Source of the DNA: Aeromicrobium massiliense JC14
GTDB lineage: Bacteria > Actinomycetota > Actinomycetes > Propionibacteriales > Nocardioidaceae
Assembly: GCF_000312105.1 (NCBI RefSeq)
Contig: NZ_HE978636.1
Span: 399,642 to 463,641, forward strand
Length of the DNA: 64,000 bases
Direction of reading: 5' to 3'
Part shown: positions 47,009-55,031 of the stretch, one piece after another
Layout: each line of letters starts with the position of its first letter
How positions within the stretch are numbered: the stretch's first letter is position 1
Program-made: the position numbers and the translations under genes
Notes under the pieces: model-generated
What the model was told of the DNA's origin: nothing
Databases searched by the model: none
Seen by the model: only the letters and a program-made list of their open reading frames with translations

Positions 47009-48496
47009 TCAGGCCTCCGGGTCCCACCCGGCCAGGCGGCCGTGGCGGGCCACGTCCCGCAGCCGCGCCTCGGTGCGCAGCCGCAGCCGGCGCGGCACCA
47101 CCACCAGCATGTCGTCCTCGACCCGGATCCGGGTCGTGCGGTGCGGCACGACGCTCTCGCCGTCGCGCACCACGAGGGTCACGCTGGCGCCGACCGGCAG
47201 GCGGAGCTCGCCGATCTCGACGCCCGCCAGTCGTGACCCGGCCGGCACGTGGACGAGCAGCAGGTCGGCCGAGATGCGCTCGAGCGGCGCGGCCTCCACG
47301 TCCATGTCGCGCGCGCCGTCGTCCAGCACCCCGGCGCGGGCGGCCATCCAGCCCAGGGGCAGCGCCTGGGCCAGCGTCGAGCCGATGACGAAGACCAGCA
47401 CGATGTTGAACAGGTCGTGGGCACCCGGCACGTCCGCCGCGAGCGGGATGGTCGCCAGGATGACCGGCACCGCGCCGCGCAGACCGGCCCACGAGACGAA
47501 CAGCTGCTCGCCCACGGGCCGGCGGAACCAGACGGCGCAGACGGCGACCGACAGCGGCCGGGCCACGAAGGTCAGCACCGCCCACGCGCCCAGTGCCGTT
47601 CCCGCGTGCCACCACTCGATCGTGAGCGGGTCGGCGAGCAGGCCGAGCATCACGAACAGGCCGATCTGGGCGAGCCACCCCACGCCCTCGGCGAACGAGC
47701 GGGTCGCGGCCCTGTGCGGCAGCTCGGTGTTGCCCAGCACGAGCGCCGCCACGTACACCGCGGCGAAGCCGCTGCCGTGGACCGAGGCGGCCAGGCCGTA
47801 GGCCATCACCGTGAACGCCAGCACGGCCAGCGGGTACAGGCCCGACGAGGGCAGCGCGATGCCGCGCAGCAGGCGTCCGCCGCACCAGCCGACCGCCAGG
47901 CCGAGCGCCCCGCCCAGCAGCAGCTCGCCGGCGATGATCGCGGCGGTGAGCAGGGCCGGCTGGTCGGCCAGGTCGCCGGCCGACAGGGCGACGACCAGGA
48001 CGACGATGGGGGCGTCGTTGAGCCCCGACTCGGCCTCCAGCACGCCGGCGACCCGGGAGCGGAGCGGCACCGAGCGCAGCACCGAGAACACCGCGGCGGC
48101 GTCCGTCGGGCTCGCCACCGCGGCCAGCAGGAGCGCGAGCTGCCAGTCCAGGCCGAGCAGGTGGTGCGCGGCGAGCGCGACGACGAGCACGCTGACGGTG
48201 ACGCCGAGCGTCGCCAGCAGCAGGCCCAGGCCCATGGCCGGGCGGACGTGCTCCCAGCGCGTCGTGAGGCCACCCTCGGCGAGGATCAGCACCAGCGCCG
48301 CGAGGCCGAGCGCGAGGGCCAGGTCGGCGTCGTGGAAGTGCCCGTAGAAGCCGGTCTCGTCGAGCAGCAGGCCGATGCCGAGGTAGACCAGGAGGCTGGG
48401 GAGCCCGAGCCGGTGGGAGAAGCGGACCGCGACGATCGCGAGGATCAGGACGGCCGAGCCCACCAGGAGCAGCACGTCGAGCGCGACCTCGTGCAC
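47009..48496 (-). CDS. Potassium/proton-type antiporter (CPA1 with TrkA-C domain)
   Basis: The 495-residue protein has about 12 membrane segments with LLAAVASPTDAAAVFSVLRSVPL (the ion-site Asp) and LESGLNDAPIVVLVVAL, as in NhaP2/YcgO transporters. A cytoplasmic TrkA-C-like domain follows (LVHVPAGSRLAGVEIGELRLPVGASVTLVVRDGE), which suggests nucleotide control. It exports K+ or Na+ in exchange for H+. GTG and ATG starts are both possible; the listed start is ATG at 48496. It is the third antiporter in this window. Confidence 0.9.
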   Translation of the reverse strand: MHEVALDVLLLVGSAVLILAIVAVRFSHRLGLPSLLVYLGIGLLLDETGFYGHFHDADLALALGLAALVLILAEGGLTTRWEHVRPAMGLGLLLATLGVTVSVLVVALAAHHLLGLDWQLALLLAAVASPTDAAAVFSVLRSVPLRSRVAGVLEAESGLNDAPIVVLVVALSAGDLADQPALLTAAIIAGELLLGGALGLAVGWCGGRLLRGIALPSSGLYPLAVLAFTVMAYGLAASVHGSGFAAVYVAALVLGNTELPHRAATRSFAEGVGWLAQIGLFVMLGLLADPLTIEWWHAGTALGAWAVLTFVARPLSVAVCAVWFRRPVGEQLFVSWAGLRGAVPVILATIPLAADVPGAHDLFNIVLVFVIGSTLAQALPLGWMAARAGVLDDGARDMDVEAAPLERISADLLLVHVPAGSRLAGVEIGELRLPVGASVTLVVRDGESVVPHRTTRIRVEDDMLVVVPRRLRLRTEARLRDVARHGRLAGWDPEA

Positions 48497-48530
48497 GGCG
48501 CCTCCTCAGGGTCGGCGGAGTGCCGCCATG

Positions 48531-49523
48531 CTAACGGCCGGGCTCCTGGTCACCGCGGGCCGCCGCCTCCCGGTGGTGGCGGGCCTTGCGCGTGTACATC
48601 CGCTCGTCGGCCAGCTCCAGGACCTTCGCGAAGTCGTCCCCCGGCTGGGCGGAGGCCACGCCCCACGACCAGCCGGCCGGGGACGTCGCGTGCAGCTCGG
48701 CCATGCGGGCCTCGGCGTGCGTCTCGTCGGTGTCGGGCAGCAGCATGACGAACTCGTCGCCGCCGGTGCGGCCCAGCACGTCGTTGCCGCGCAGGTGCCC
48801 GCGCCAGTGGTCGCAGACCGACTCGAGCAGGACGTCGCCGGCCGCGTGGCCGTACGTGTTGTTGATCTGGCGCAGGTCGTCCAGGTCGACGACCACGACG
48901 GCCAGGGGCTTGCCGTAGCGGCCGGCCCGGCGCAGCAGCCGCTGCGCCTCGTCGCGAACGCCGCGCAGGTTGAGCGCCCCGGTGAGCGCGTCGGTGACCG
49001 AGAGCGCCTCCAGCCGGCGACGCAGGCGGCGGAGCACCTCGACGGCCACGAGCGACTCCAGCAGCACCGTGACCGCGAGCCCGGCCAGCCCCTCGCCACG
49101 GAGCACGATCGCCACGAACCACGTGGCCACGCCGACCAGGTGGATCGTGCGCGGCAGGCGTCCGGGCACGAACCAGACGGTGTACGCCCCCAGGACGGGG
49201 AGCACGAGGCCGTTGCCCAGCGCCGCGACCATGAGGTCCGTCGTGACGGTCAGCACCGTGACGGTGGTCATCAGCGGGACGAGCAGCACCGTCGCCTCGG
49301 CGCGGGTGAAGCGGGGGCCGCGGACGAGCGCGTATCCCGCGCAGGCGAAGGCGAGCACCGCGAGGGTGGCCAGCACCTCCGGCGGGTTGGTGCCGTCCAC
49401 CGGCAGCACGACGTTCGTGCCGAGCGCGATGCCGCCGCAGCCGAACAGCAGGGCGGTGACGAGCGGGAGCTGAGGCGCCTCGCGCAGGTGGTCGGTCGCG
49501 GGCGCGACAGGGCGCTTCCTCAC
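48531..49523 (-). CDS. GGDEF-domain diguanylate cyclase with membrane sensor region
   Basis: The 330-residue protein has about five or six hydrophobic segments (residues 20-160) followed by a GGDEF domain. It keeps GGDEF at 254-258 and the inhibitory I-site RGND (245-248), spaced five residues before it, so it should make cyclic di-GMP and feel product inhibition. Its GTG overlaps the stop of the ArsR gene by 4 bp, so the two are co-transcribed. It may supply the PilZ protein at 18234. Confidence 0.9.
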   Translation of the reverse strand: MRKRPVAPATDHLREAPQLPLVTALLFGCGGIALGTNVVLPVDGTNPPEVLATLAVLAFACAGYALVRGPRFTRAEATVLLVPLMTTVTVLTVTTDLMVAALGNGLVLPVLGAYTVWFVPGRLPRTIHLVGVATWFVAIVLRGEGLAGLAVTVLLESLVAVEVLRRLRRRLEALSVTDALTGALNLRGVRDEAQRLLRRAGRYGKPLAVVVVDLDDLRQINNTYGHAAGDVLLESVCDHWRGHLRGNDVLGRTGGDEFVMLLPDTDETHAEARMAELHATSPAGWSWGVASAQPGDDFAKVLELADERMYTRKARHHREAAARGDQEPGR

Positions 49524-49822
49524 GGGCGCCCCGGGACGGACAGCGAGCCGACGATGCCGCGGGCGGCGGCGACCAGGTCGCTCGCCTCCGGGACGGTCGC
49601 GGAGTAGACCACCTCGCCGTCCTGGCGGCGCGACGCCACGAGCCCCGCCCGGCGCAGCACGGCGAGCTGGTGGGACAGGTTGCTCGGCTCGGCGTCCAGG
49701 GCCTCGAGCATCTCGTGGACCGCGTGGTCGCGGTCGGCGAGAAGCTCCAGGATGCGCATCCGGGTGGGATGGCCGAGGGTGCGGAAGAAGTCCGCTGCCC
49801 TCTGGTGCTCGGGGTCGTGCAC
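49520..49822 (-). CDS. ArsR-family HTH regulator
   Basis: The 100-residue core has HQRAADFFRTLGHPTRMRILELL and a winged-helix motif SNLSHQLAVLRRAGLVASRRQDGEVVY, typical of ArsR/SmtB. There are no clear metal-binding cysteines in the DNA-binding helix, so it may sense something other than metal. The GTG at 49822 is chosen because GAGGAG precedes it by six bases; a longer in-frame start at 49885 lacks this. It is coupled to the GGDEF gene. Confidence 0.85.
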   Translation of the reverse strand: MHDPEHQRAADFFRTLGHPTRMRILELLADRDHAVHEMLEALDAEPSNLSHQLAVLRRAGLVASRRQDGEVVYSATVPEASDLVAAARGIVGSLSVPGRP

Positions 49823-49924
49823 GGGTCGCTCCTCGTGAGTGAAGTGCGATCTGTGCCACTCTGCGAGAGACCGCTTCTGTGCCACCCTGGCTGCCCAGGG
49901 CAGTGCCTGACGGTACTGTCACTT

Positions 49925-49951
49925 GCACGGTTCTTCAATGACGGACCGTGC
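49925..49951 (+). promoter_or_regulatory. Inverted repeat in the pckG leader
   Basis: GCACGGT (49925-49931) and ACCGTGC (49945-49951) form a 7-13-7 inverted repeat about 40 bases before the pckG ATG. It could be an operator or a leader stem. GAGAGGAAG precedes the ATG. Confidence 0.4.
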
Positions 49952-49989
49952 CAGCGCGTTCGCGTGACCGCAGCGAGAGGAAGAATACG

Positions 49990-51822
49990 ATGACTGACGT
50001 GGAGTCGGTGCTCGACGAGGCCGGGCTGACCAATCCGCACGTGCGCGAGTACGTGCAGTACTGGGCGGCACTGACGGGGGCCGAGCGGGTCGAGGTGGTC
50101 GACGCGTCCGACGACGCGCGCCTGGTGCAGGAGTCCCTGGACGCCGGCGAGCTGCTGCCGGCCGGCGAGGGCCTGTACTACTCGCGCAGCTACCACAAGG
50201 ACACCGCGCGCTCCGAGGAGCGCACGATCGTGGCCACGAGCAACCCCGACGACCAGGGCGTCTACAACAACTGGCGTCCGTCCGCAGAGATGAAGCCGCT
50301 GCTCGAGGGCAAGATGAAGGGCGCGTCGCAGGGCAAGACGATGTACGTCGTCCCCTACCTGATGGCGCCGCAGGGCTCGCCGCTGGAGAAGTACGCCGCG
50401 GGCGTCGAGCTCACCGACACGCGCACCGTCGTGCTGCACATGATCCGCATGGCGCGCGTGGGCGTGAAGTACATCAACGAGCTGGCGGAGCCGGACCACT
50501 TCGTCCGCGCCGTGCACGTGACGGGCGACCTGGAGACGCTCGGCCACGGCACCGCGGACGACCAGCGGTACTTCGTCACCGTCGCCGACGAGCGCACGAT
50601 CCTGCACTACGGATCGTCGTACGGCGGCAACGCGCTGCTCGGCAAGATCGCCCACGGCCTGCGCCAGGCCGCCTACGACGGCTGGGCCTCGGGCGAGTTC
50701 CTGGCCGAGCAGTTCATGCTGCTGGGCATCACCGACAAGGAGACCGGGAAGAAGTACCACATCTGTGGCGGCTTCCCGAGCGCGTCGGGCAAGACGAACC
50801 TGGCCATGACGCTGGCGCCGGACTCGCTCGGCGACCGCTACTACGTCGAGTTCTACGGCGACGACATCGCGTGGCTGTGGGTCGGCGAGGACGGCCGCCT
50901 GTACGGCATGAACCCCGAGAACGGCGTCTTCGGCGTCGCCAAGGACACCAACGAGGTCACCAACCCCGGCGCCCTGCACTCGGTGGACGCCGGCACCGGC
51001 GCGATCTTCACCAACATCGCCTACAACGAGAAGACGCAGGAGGTCTGGTGGGAGGGCAAGACGCCCGAGCACCCGACCGACCTGGACGGCTGGCTGGACT
51101 GGAAGGGCGAGCCCATCGCCGACCGCGCCGAGGGCTCGGACGCTCCGTGGGCGCACCCGAACAGCCGCTTCACCACGACGCTGGCGAACGTCCCGAACAT
51201 CGCCGGCGACTTCGAGGACCCGAAGGGCGTGCCGATCGACGGCATCATCTTCGGTGGCCGCACCCGCGACCGCGAGCCGCTGGTCCGCGCGATCCACGAC
51301 CTGGCCGAGGGCGTCTACGACGGCCTGACGCTCGGCGCGGAGGCGACCTTCGCCGCCGAGGGCGTCGAGGGCCAGCTGCGCTACGACCCGATGTCGATGC
51401 GTCCGTTCATGTCGTACCCGGAGGGTCCGTACGCGGCGCACTGGCTGAAGATCGTCGGCGCCGCCAAGGAGCAGCCGATCTTCGCGCACGTGAACTGGTT
51501 CCAGCGCGATCCGCAGGACGGCCACTTCCTGTGGCACGGCTACCGCGACAACCTGCGCGCGCTGCTGTGGCTCATGGAGTACAAGAACGGCGAGGTCACC
51601 GGTCGCGAGACCCCCGTGGGCGTCCTGCCGCTCAAGGAGGAGCTCAAGCTCGAGGGCATGGAGATCACCGAGCAGGACCTCGAGACGATCCTGTCGATCG
51701 ACGTCGACCGCTGGAAGCAGGAGATGGGCTTCCGCGAGGAGCACCTCAAGGCGTTCGCCAACCTGCCCGAGGCGATCTGGGAGGCCCACCGCCGCGTGGC
51801 CGCCGCGCTCGACGAGGCCTGA
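49990..51822 (+). CDS. pckG: Phosphoenolpyruvate carboxykinase (GTP)
   Basis: The 610-residue enzyme is full length, with the substrate region VYNNWRPSAEMK, metal site ligands and the nucleotide region EFYGDDIAWLWVGEDG. It turns oxaloacetate into PEP with GTP. The P-loop reads F-P-S-A-S-G-K-T-N (residues 262-270): Ser266 replaces the reactive cysteine normally found in F-P-S-A-C-G-K-T-N. The codon TCG is at 50785-50787. All other motifs look normal. A 16-bp stem terminator follows the stop. Confidence 0.96.
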   Translation: MTDVESVLDEAGLTNPHVREYVQYWAALTGAERVEVVDASDDARLVQESLDAGELLPAGEGLYYSRSYHKDTARSEERTIVATSNPDDQGVYNNWRPSAEMKPLLEGKMKGASQGKTMYVVPYLMAPQGSPLEKYAAGVELTDTRTVVLHMIRMARVGVKYINELAEPDHFVRAVHVTGDLETLGHGTADDQRYFVTVADERTILHYGSSYGGNALLGKIAHGLRQAAYDGWASGEFLAEQFMLLGITDKETGKKYHICGGFPSASGKTNLAMTLAPDSLGDRYYVEFYGDDIAWLWVGEDGRLYGMNPENGVFGVAKDTNEVTNPGALHSVDAGTGAIFTNIAYNEKTQEVWWEGKTPEHPTDLDGWLDWKGEPIADRAEGSDAPWAHPNSRFTTTLANVPNIAGDFEDPKGVPIDGIIFGGRTRDREPLVRAIHDLAEGVYDGLTLGAEATFAAEGVEGQLRYDPMSMRPFMSYPEGPYAAHWLKIVGAAKEQPIFAHVNWFQRDPQDGHFLWHGYRDNLRALLWLMEYKNGEVTGRETPVGVLPLKEELKLEGMEITEQDLETILSIDVDRWKQEMGFREEHLKAFANLPEAIWEAHRRVAAALDEA

Positions 51823-51840
51823 GCCGCACGCCCGCTCGAC

Positions 51841-51876
51841 CGGAGCCCCACGGACCGTATGGTTCGTGGGGCTCCG
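51841..51876 (+). terminator. Perfect long-stem terminator after pckG
   Basis: CGGAGCCCCACG (51841-51852) pairs with CGTGGGGCTCCG (51865-51876). An inner GACC/GGTT stem extends it to 16 bp around a GTAT tetraloop. It ends 17 bases before the start of the sigma factor gene. Confidence 0.85.
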
Positions 51877-51893
51877 TCGTCTCCGGGAGGGAC

Positions 51894-52769
51894 ATGACCA
51901 CCACCGCACCGTCGGCCGAGGACGCGCGTCCGCGGCTGCTCGCCGTGGCGTTCCGGATGCTGGGCGACGCCGCCGAGGCGGAGGACGCCGTGCAGGAGGC
52001 CTACGCGCGCTGGTACCGGCAGACCGACGACGAGCGGGCCGACGTCCGCGAGCCCGCCGCCTGGCTGACGACGGTGACGTCGCGCATCTGCCTGGACGTG
52101 CTCGGGTCGGCCCGGCACCGGCGCGAGACGTACGTGGGGCCGTGGCTGCCCGAGCCGCTGCCGGCCCACTCCCCCGTCGTGGCGCCGGACCCGGCCGACC
52201 TGGCCGTGCTGGGCGAATCGGTCGACCTCGCGGTGCTGGTCGCCCTGGAGGCGCTCACCCCGGGCCAGCGGGTCGCCTGGGTGCTGCACGACGTCTTCGC
52301 GGTGCCGTTCGAGCAGGTGGCCGAGGCGGTCGGCCGCACGCCCCAGGCCTGCCGGACGCTCGCGTCCGCGGCCCGTCGCGCGCTGCGGTCGGACCGCCGC
52401 GTCACCGCGACCCGTGAGGAGCACGCCCGGGCCGTCGCCGCCTTCCAGGCCGCGTGCCTCACCGGCGACCTCGGCGCGCTCGTCGCCGTGCTGGACCCCT
52501 CGGTCGCCCTGGTCTCGGACGGTGGCGGGGTCGTGAGCGCCGCACGGCGTCCCGTGCGCGGCGCCGACCAGGTCGCACGCTTCTTGCTCGGGCTGCTCAC
52601 CCGCCGCAGCGGTGCCCAGGTGGACGTCGGCGAGGTCGGTGGCCGCACCGTCGCGGTCGTCTCTGAGCACGGCACGGTCGACACGGTGCTGGCGCTGGGC
52701 GTCACCGACGGCGTCGTCAGCGACGTCTGGGTCATGCGGAACCCGCGCAAGCTCGCCGCCTGGGGCTGA
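51894..52769 (+). CDS. ECF41-family RNA polymerase sigma factor (SigJ-like) with SnoaL-like C-terminal domain
   Basis: The 291-residue protein has sigma region 2 (FRMLGDAAEAEDAVQEAYARW), the ECF41 linker motif YVGPWLPEPL, region 4 (QRVAWVLHDVFAVPFEQVAEAVGRTPQACRTLASAARR) and a roughly 110-residue SnoaL/NTF2-like tail ending in NPRKL, close to the family N-P-D-K-L. ECF41 tails replace an anti-sigma factor and tune activity. GGGAGGGAC precedes the ATG. An NmrA-like gene, a common partner type for the family, is 1.5 kb away. Confidence 0.92.
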   Translation: MTTTAPSAEDARPRLLAVAFRMLGDAAEAEDAVQEAYARWYRQTDDERADVREPAAWLTTVTSRICLDVLGSARHRRETYVGPWLPEPLPAHSPVVAPDPADLAVLGESVDLAVLVALEALTPGQRVAWVLHDVFAVPFEQVAEAVGRTPQACRTLASAARRALRSDRRVTATREEHARAVAAFQAACLTGDLGALVAVLDPSVALVSDGGGVVSAARRPVRGADQVARFLLGLLTRRSGAQVDVGEVGGRTVAVVSEHGTVDTVLALGVTDGVVSDVWVMRNPRKLAAWG

Positions 52770-52770
52770 C

Positions 52771-54060
52771 TCAGCTCAGGATCGCGCGCGTCGCCTGCGA
52801 CTGGTCGGCCAGCACCGAGCCGATCGTCACCTGGGTCTCGTTGACCCGCTCGACCGACTCGCGCAGGTTCTCCAGCGAGCCGACGACGTCGGCGACCTGC
52901 TGCTGGATCGACGTGACCTGCTGGTCGACCTGCTTGGTGGCGTCGGCCGTCGCGACGGCGAGCTCCTTGACCTCGTTGGCGACCACGGCGAAGCCCCGGC
53001 CCGCGTCCCCCGCGCGGGCCGCCTCGATCGTGGCGTTGAGGGCGAGCAGGTTCGTCTGCGCGGCGATCTTGCGGATCGTGCCGACGACGTCGCCGATCTC
53101 GGCGCTGGACCGGCCGAGGTCGGTGACCAGCTCGGACGCCTCGTACGTGACACGGCGACCCTCCTCGGCGACCGACGACGCCACCGCGACGTTCTCCTCC
53201 ACCGTGCGGATCGAGCCCTGGATCGTCTCGCCGGCCTGCTGCAGGCGCTGGCCGACGGCGAGCCGCTCGAGCGCCTGGCTCACCAGGAACGCGGTGTTGC
53301 GCAGGGCCTCCTCGCGGCTGCGCTGCAGCGTGAGGGTCTCGGTGGCGAAGAAGTCCATCGTCCCGACGACCTCGCCGCCGACGATGATCGGCAGGCACAC
53401 GCCGGACTTCACACCGGCTGCTTGGGCGACGGGAGCCCGCACGCAGTCGACCATCTCGCCGAGGTCGCTCACGAAGACCATGTCGCGGCGCGCCCAGGTG
53501 CGTCCGGACAGACCGACACCGGGGGCGAACGTCGAGCGCAGGGTGACCTCGCGGAACGCCGGCCCGGCGTCGCCGGACTCGACGGCGAAGCGCAGCACGC
53601 CGGCGTCGGGGTCGACGGCCCAGAACGATCCGTAGGCCCAGCCGAAGCCGACCCGGATTCCGTCGAGCGCGAGCCGCAGGGCCTCGTCGCGCGACGACGA
53701 CTCCGACACCTGGCGCAGGATGCGGCCCATGGTGTCCAGGTCGAGGTCGACCTCGGCCTGACGGGCGGTGGCGCGCCAGCGGTCCAGGGTGGTGGCGAGG
53801 GTCGAGGCGAGGACCCGCTCGACGGGGACGGCGACCTCGGCGGGTCCGTCGACCTCGAGCCGGGCGGCGGCGTCGTCCCAGTGCAGGTGCACGTCGGCGC
53901 CGTCGAGCCGGTTCGAGAGCGCCCGGACGGCGCGCTCCAGCGCGGGACGATCGGCGGCGGCGGCGATCTCGTCGACCGCGTCGGCCAGGACGGTGGGGTC
54001 GACGACGGGGGTGGGTGCGGCAGCGTCGTCACGGCGGCGCTTGCCCAGCAGTGCAGGCAT
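52771..54060 (-). CDS. Cytoplasmic GAF-domain methyl-accepting chemotaxis-like protein
   Basis: The 429-residue protein has an unclear N-terminal region, a GAF domain (about 130-270; GVKSGVCLPIIVGGEVVGTMDFF) and an MCP signalling hairpin with the conserved tip KIAAQTNLLALNATIEAARAGDAGRGFAVVANEVKELA. It has no transmembrane helix, so it should be cytosolic. The hairpin is short and no che or flagellar genes are in the window. It may signal to a non-chemotaxis output. Confidence 0.9.
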   Translation of the reverse strand: MPALLGKRRRDDAAAPTPVVDPTVLADAVDEIAAAADRPALERAVRALSNRLDGADVHLHWDDAAARLEVDGPAEVAVPVERVLASTLATTLDRWRATARQAEVDLDLDTMGRILRQVSESSSRDEALRLALDGIRVGFGWAYGSFWAVDPDAGVLRFAVESGDAGPAFREVTLRSTFAPGVGLSGRTWARRDMVFVSDLGEMVDCVRAPVAQAAGVKSGVCLPIIVGGEVVGTMDFFATETLTLQRSREEALRNTAFLVSQALERLAVGQRLQQAGETIQGSIRTVEENVAVASSVAEEGRRVTYEASELVTDLGRSSAEIGDVVGTIRKIAAQTNLLALNATIEAARAGDAGRGFAVVANEVKELAVATADATKQVDQQVTSIQQQVADVVGSLENLRESVERVNETQVTIGSVLADQSQATRAILS

Positions 54061-54201
54061 CCTTGCTCCTTCATGCCCGGCGACGTCCTGTCACCGGTCT
54101 GGCTGCTGGTCGGCGCAGACGACGAAGCGGGGGAGCCTGAGCCGCGCGACCAGGTGGGACCTCGGAACGTACCAGCGGGTAGTGAACAGTGCGCGACGAA
54201 T

Positions 54202-54217
54202 GAGAACGATCGTTCTC
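54202..54217. promoter_or_regulatory. 16-bp perfect palindrome upstream of the NmrA-like gene
   Basis: GAGAACGATCGTTCTC is a perfect palindrome 43 bases before the ATG at 54261. Its core GAAC-N4-GTTC is shared with SOS boxes, but the outer bases differ. It is a candidate operator for the NmrA-like gene. Confidence 0.6.
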
Positions 54218-54260
54218 GACGGCAACCTCACGTTCCGGACGGCTGCGTCGTCAGGAGGGC

Positions 54261-55031
54261 ATGGAGAACAGCACCAGCACCCGCGTCGCCGTCGCCGGGG
54301 GAACCGGCACCGTCGGCCGTCATGTCCTGCAATCACTGGCCGATCGGGGGATCGAGACGGTCGTCCTGACCCGGTCGAGCGGGGTCGACCTGCTCACCGG
54401 CGCCGGGCTGACGGGCGTCCTCGCGGGGGTCTCCGCCGTGGTGGACGTCACGTCCGTCGCGAGCACCTCGTCGGCCCGCTCGCGGGACTTCTTCGGCACC
54501 GTCACCCGCACCCTGCTCGAGGCCGGACGAGCCGCGGGCGTGCGACACCACGTCGCTCTGTCGATCGTCGGCGTCGACCGCGGCCGCACCGGGCACTACG
54601 CCGGCAAGCTGGTGCAGGAGCGGCTCGTCGAGGACGGTCCGGTGCCGTGGACGATCCTGCGTGCGACCCAGTTCCACGAGCTCGCCGCGCAGATGCACCA
54701 GGCGCTCCGGGTCGGTCCGGTGCACCTCGCGCCGCGCATGCGGTCGCAGCCGGTCGCCGCGGCCGAGGTCGGACGCCGGCTCGCCGAGCTGGCCCTCGGC
54801 GACCCCGCCGGTCGCGCCCGAGAACTGGCGGGCCCGCACGAGGAGTCGATGCTCGCGATGGTGCGGGCCTACGACCGGGCGACGGGCGGACGCGGTCGCG
54901 TCGTCGGTGTGCCGCTGCCCGGCCCGCTGGGGCGCGCCATGCGCCGCGGCGACCTGCTGCCGGGGCCCGAGGCCGAGCTCGGCACCGAGACGTTCGACCA
55001 GTGGCTGCGCCGGACGTCGGGGCGGGACTAG
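54261..55031 (+). CDS. NmrA-like SDR family NAD(P)-binding protein
   Basis: The 256-residue protein has an N-terminal cofactor loop VAVAGGTGTVGRHVLQSL and the atypical SDR pattern HHVALSIVGVDRGRTGHYAGKLVQERLVEDGPVPWTILRATQFHE. A full catalytic Tyr-x-x-x-Lys is present only in altered form (HYAGK). It may reduce, epimerise or only sense NAD(P)H. AGGAGGGC sits just before the ATG. Its stop shares CTAG with the convergent phosphatase gene. Confidence 0.88.
   Translation: MENSTSTRVAVAGGTGTVGRHVLQSLADRGIETVVLTRSSGVDLLTGAGLTGVLAGVSAVVDVTSVASTSSARSRDFFGTVTRTLLEAGRAAGVRHHVALSIVGVDRGRTGHYAGKLVQERLVEDGPVPWTILRATQFHELAAQMHQALRVGPVHLAPRMRSQPVAAAEVGRRLAELALGDPAGRARELAGPHEESMLAMVRAYDRATGGRGRVVGVPLPGPLGRAMRRGDLLPGPEAELGTETFDQWLRRTSGRD

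Noticed and set aside
54089..54095. TGTCACC as an ECF41-type -35 element
   Set aside because: The matching CGTC -10 is not at the expected spacing, and it is about 165 bases before the candidate target gene.
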